In this document: positions 31,181-32,315 of the stretch, one piece after another | Layout of the letters: every line of letters starts with the position of its first letter | Numbering within the stretch: the stretch's first letter is position 1 | Source of the DNA: a bacterium | GTDB lineage: Bacteria; Elusimicrobiota; Elusimicrobia; UBA1565; UBA9628 | Reading direction: 5' to 3' | Assembly: GCA_021810245.1 (NCBI GenBank) | Contig: JAJZJF010000012.1 | Coordinates: 1-32,315, forward strand | DNA: 32,315 bases | The notes under the pieces: generated by a model | Database searches by the model: none | The model's input: the letters and a program-made list of their open reading frames with translations, nothing else | What the model was told of the DNA's origin: nothing | Translations under genes and position numbers: made by a program

Positions 31181-32315
31181 ATGAATACAAAAGGAAAGTT
31201 CTCAACCCGGGCCGTTCATGCCGGGCAAAAGCCCGATCCCGCGACAGGGGCCGTCATGACTCCGGTCTATCTGACCTCAACCTATGTCCAGGAATCTCCC
31301 GGGGTCCACAAGGGATTTGAATATTCAAGAACGCAAAACCCGACTCGAAAGGCCCTGGAAGAAAACCTCGCGGCTTTGGAAAGCGGAGAATATGGCCTTT
31401 GTTTTTCAAGCGGAATGGCGGCTATCAGCGCGGTTATTTCCGCTTTGAATTCCGGAGATCACGTAATTAGCGGAAACGATATTTACGGAGGCACCTACCG
31501 GGTTTTTACCAAGGTCTTTGAGCGCTTTGGAATCCTCTTTGATTTTGTGGATACCACCGATCCCAAAGAGGTTCTTAAAAAAATAACGCCAAAAACAAAG
31601 CTTTTGTGGCTTGAAACCCCGACCAATCCTCTTCTTAACATCACCGATATTTCCGAGGTTTCTAAAATCGCGCACGAAAAAAACGTCTCCGTCGCGGTCG
31701 ACAATACCTTTGCGACTCCTTATCTTCAAGAGCCGCTTACTCTCGGAGCTGATTTGGTCGTTCATTCAAGCACCAAATATATCGGCGGGCATTCCGATGT
31801 CGTGGGAGGCGCGGTAATTACATCGGATAAATCCTGGCATGAACGCCTTAAATTTATTCAAAATTCGGTTGGAGCGGTTCCCGGGCCGATGGACTCTTTT
31901 CTTCTCTTGCGCGGAACCAAGACCCTGGCCTTGAGAATGGAGCGGCATTGCGAAAACGCCCTTAAAATCGCGCGCTTTCTTTCTCAACATCCCAAGGTCT
32001 TAAAGGTCTATTACCCAGGCCTTGAATCCCACAAGGGACATACTCTAGCCAAAAAACAAATGCGGGCTTTTGGCGGAATGATTTCTTTTGAACTCGCGGA
32101 TGGTTTTGAGGCGGCTAAAAAAATGGCCTCTCAAATGAAGATTTTTTCCTTAGCCGAAAGCCTCGGCGGAGTTGAATCGCTAATTGGTCATCCCGCCACG
32201 ATGACCCACGCCGCCATTCCCCGGGAAGAAAGGCTCAAGCGCGGTCTCACTGACGGACTCATTCGCCTCTCTGTCGGAATTGAAGACGCGGAAGACTTGA
32301 TTTCAGATCTAGATC
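31181..32315 (+). CDS. Cys/Met metabolism PLP-dependent enzyme (cystathionine gamma-synthase/lyase family), cut by window edge
   Basis: Not in the ORF track because it has no stop in the window; I read 378 codons from ATG 31181 (MNTKGKFSTRAVHAGQKPDPATGAV). It is a fold-type I PLP enzyme: TPVYLTSTYVQ, EYSRTQNPTRKALEENLAALE, CFSSGMAAI, LETPTNPLL, VDNTFATPYLQ, and the Schiff-base lysine in HSSTKYIGGHSDVVGG, followed by SLGGVESLIGHPATMTHA and RLSVGIEDAEDLI. The family makes or breaks cystathionine and related thioethers in cysteine/methionine metabolism. Synthase, gamma-lyase and beta-lyase cannot be separated by eye; the EYSRTQNPTR and LGGVESLIGHPATMTH segments favour cystathionine gamma-synthase or gamma-lyase. 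Only the last few residues appear to be missing. Confidence 0.93.
   Translation, partial: MNTKGKFSTRAVHAGQKPDPATGAVMTPVYLTSTYVQESPGVHKGFEYSRTQNPTRKALEENLAALESGEYGLCFSSGMAAISAVISALNSGDHVISGNDIYGGTYRVFTKVFERFGILFDFVDTTDPKEVLKKITPKTKLLWLETPTNPLLNITDISEVSKIAHEKNVSVAVDNTFATPYLQEPLTLGADLVVHSSTKYIGGHSDVVGGAVITSDKSWHERLKFIQNSVGAVPGPMDSFLLLRGTKTLALRMERHCENALKIARFLSQHPKVLKVYYPGLESHKGHTLAKKQMRAFGGMISFELADGFEAAKKMASQMKIFSLAESLGGVESLIGHPATMTHAAIPREERLKRGLTDGLIRLSVGIEDAEDLISDLD

Overview
The window reads as a bacterial chromosome fragment of roughly 48% GC. A Gram-negative lineage is implied by a PorV/PorQ-like outer-membrane protein, a MotB with an OmpA peptidoglycan-binding domain, and signal peptides on surface proteins. 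The gene content (PorV-like protein with TPRs, giant secreted protein ending in a FlgD-like sorting domain) and the abundance of a GGGAC-N-GTCCC palindrome resemble Elusimicrobiota or a neighbouring lineage. This taxonomic guess rests on recalled features only and is moderate to low confidence.

Layout. (1) 1-938: a fumarylacetoacetate-hydrolase-family gene runs off the left edge, followed by tRNA-Val(CAC) on the plus strand. (2) 1060-4388: minus-strand metabolic genes: thiolase, histidine ammonia-lyase and a small conserved-TM-helix channel protein. (3) 4426-8221: DUF3307 membrane protein, CHASE2 adenylate cyclase and a secreted HEAT-repeat protein (cyclase and HEAT genes overlap by ATGA). 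(4) 8234-24313: a minus-strand block with MotB, MotA, a coiled-coil protein, an unusual 842-aa chimera (histidine kinase + FliF C-terminal-like + FliG-like), a PorV/TPR outer-membrane protein and a ~2786-aa surface protein with three seven-bladed-propeller super-repeats. (5) 24349-24567: tRNA-Asp(GTC) and a candidate small RNA with its own promoter and terminator. (6) 25146-27274, plus strand: an OmpR-like regulator with a degenerate receiver, two CheY-like receivers and a CheC-like protein. (7) 27290-31035: AI-2E-family membrane protein, divergent from an MgtA-type Mg2+ ATPase. (8) From 31181: a Cys/Met-metabolism PLP enzyme cut by the right edge.

Main biological idea. Regions 4 and 6 together look like the parts list of a non-flagellar, ion-driven machine. 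There is a MotAB stator, a membrane-embedded FliF/FliG-like partner fused to a histidine kinase, CheY/CheC signalling, and next to them an outer-membrane PorV-like protein and a giant sortable surface protein. No flagellin, rod, hook or export gene is present in the window. I infer a surface-motility or secretion motor assembled from flagellar parts; this is a hypothesis.

The second theme is a REP/RAYT system. At least 16 copies of GGGAC-N-GTCCC are scattered at gene ends, ribosome-binding regions and inside genes, and one REP-associated tyrosine transposase (RAYT) lies between the giant gene and the PorV gene. The RAYT unit appears to have split the PorV signal-peptide coding sequence: deleting the 747 bp (a multiple of 3) between two REP copies restores a textbook signal peptide whose ATG overlaps the upstream stop codon. 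Several genes also have a -10 box only 5-9 nt before ATG, which suggests leaderless or nearly leaderless mRNAs.
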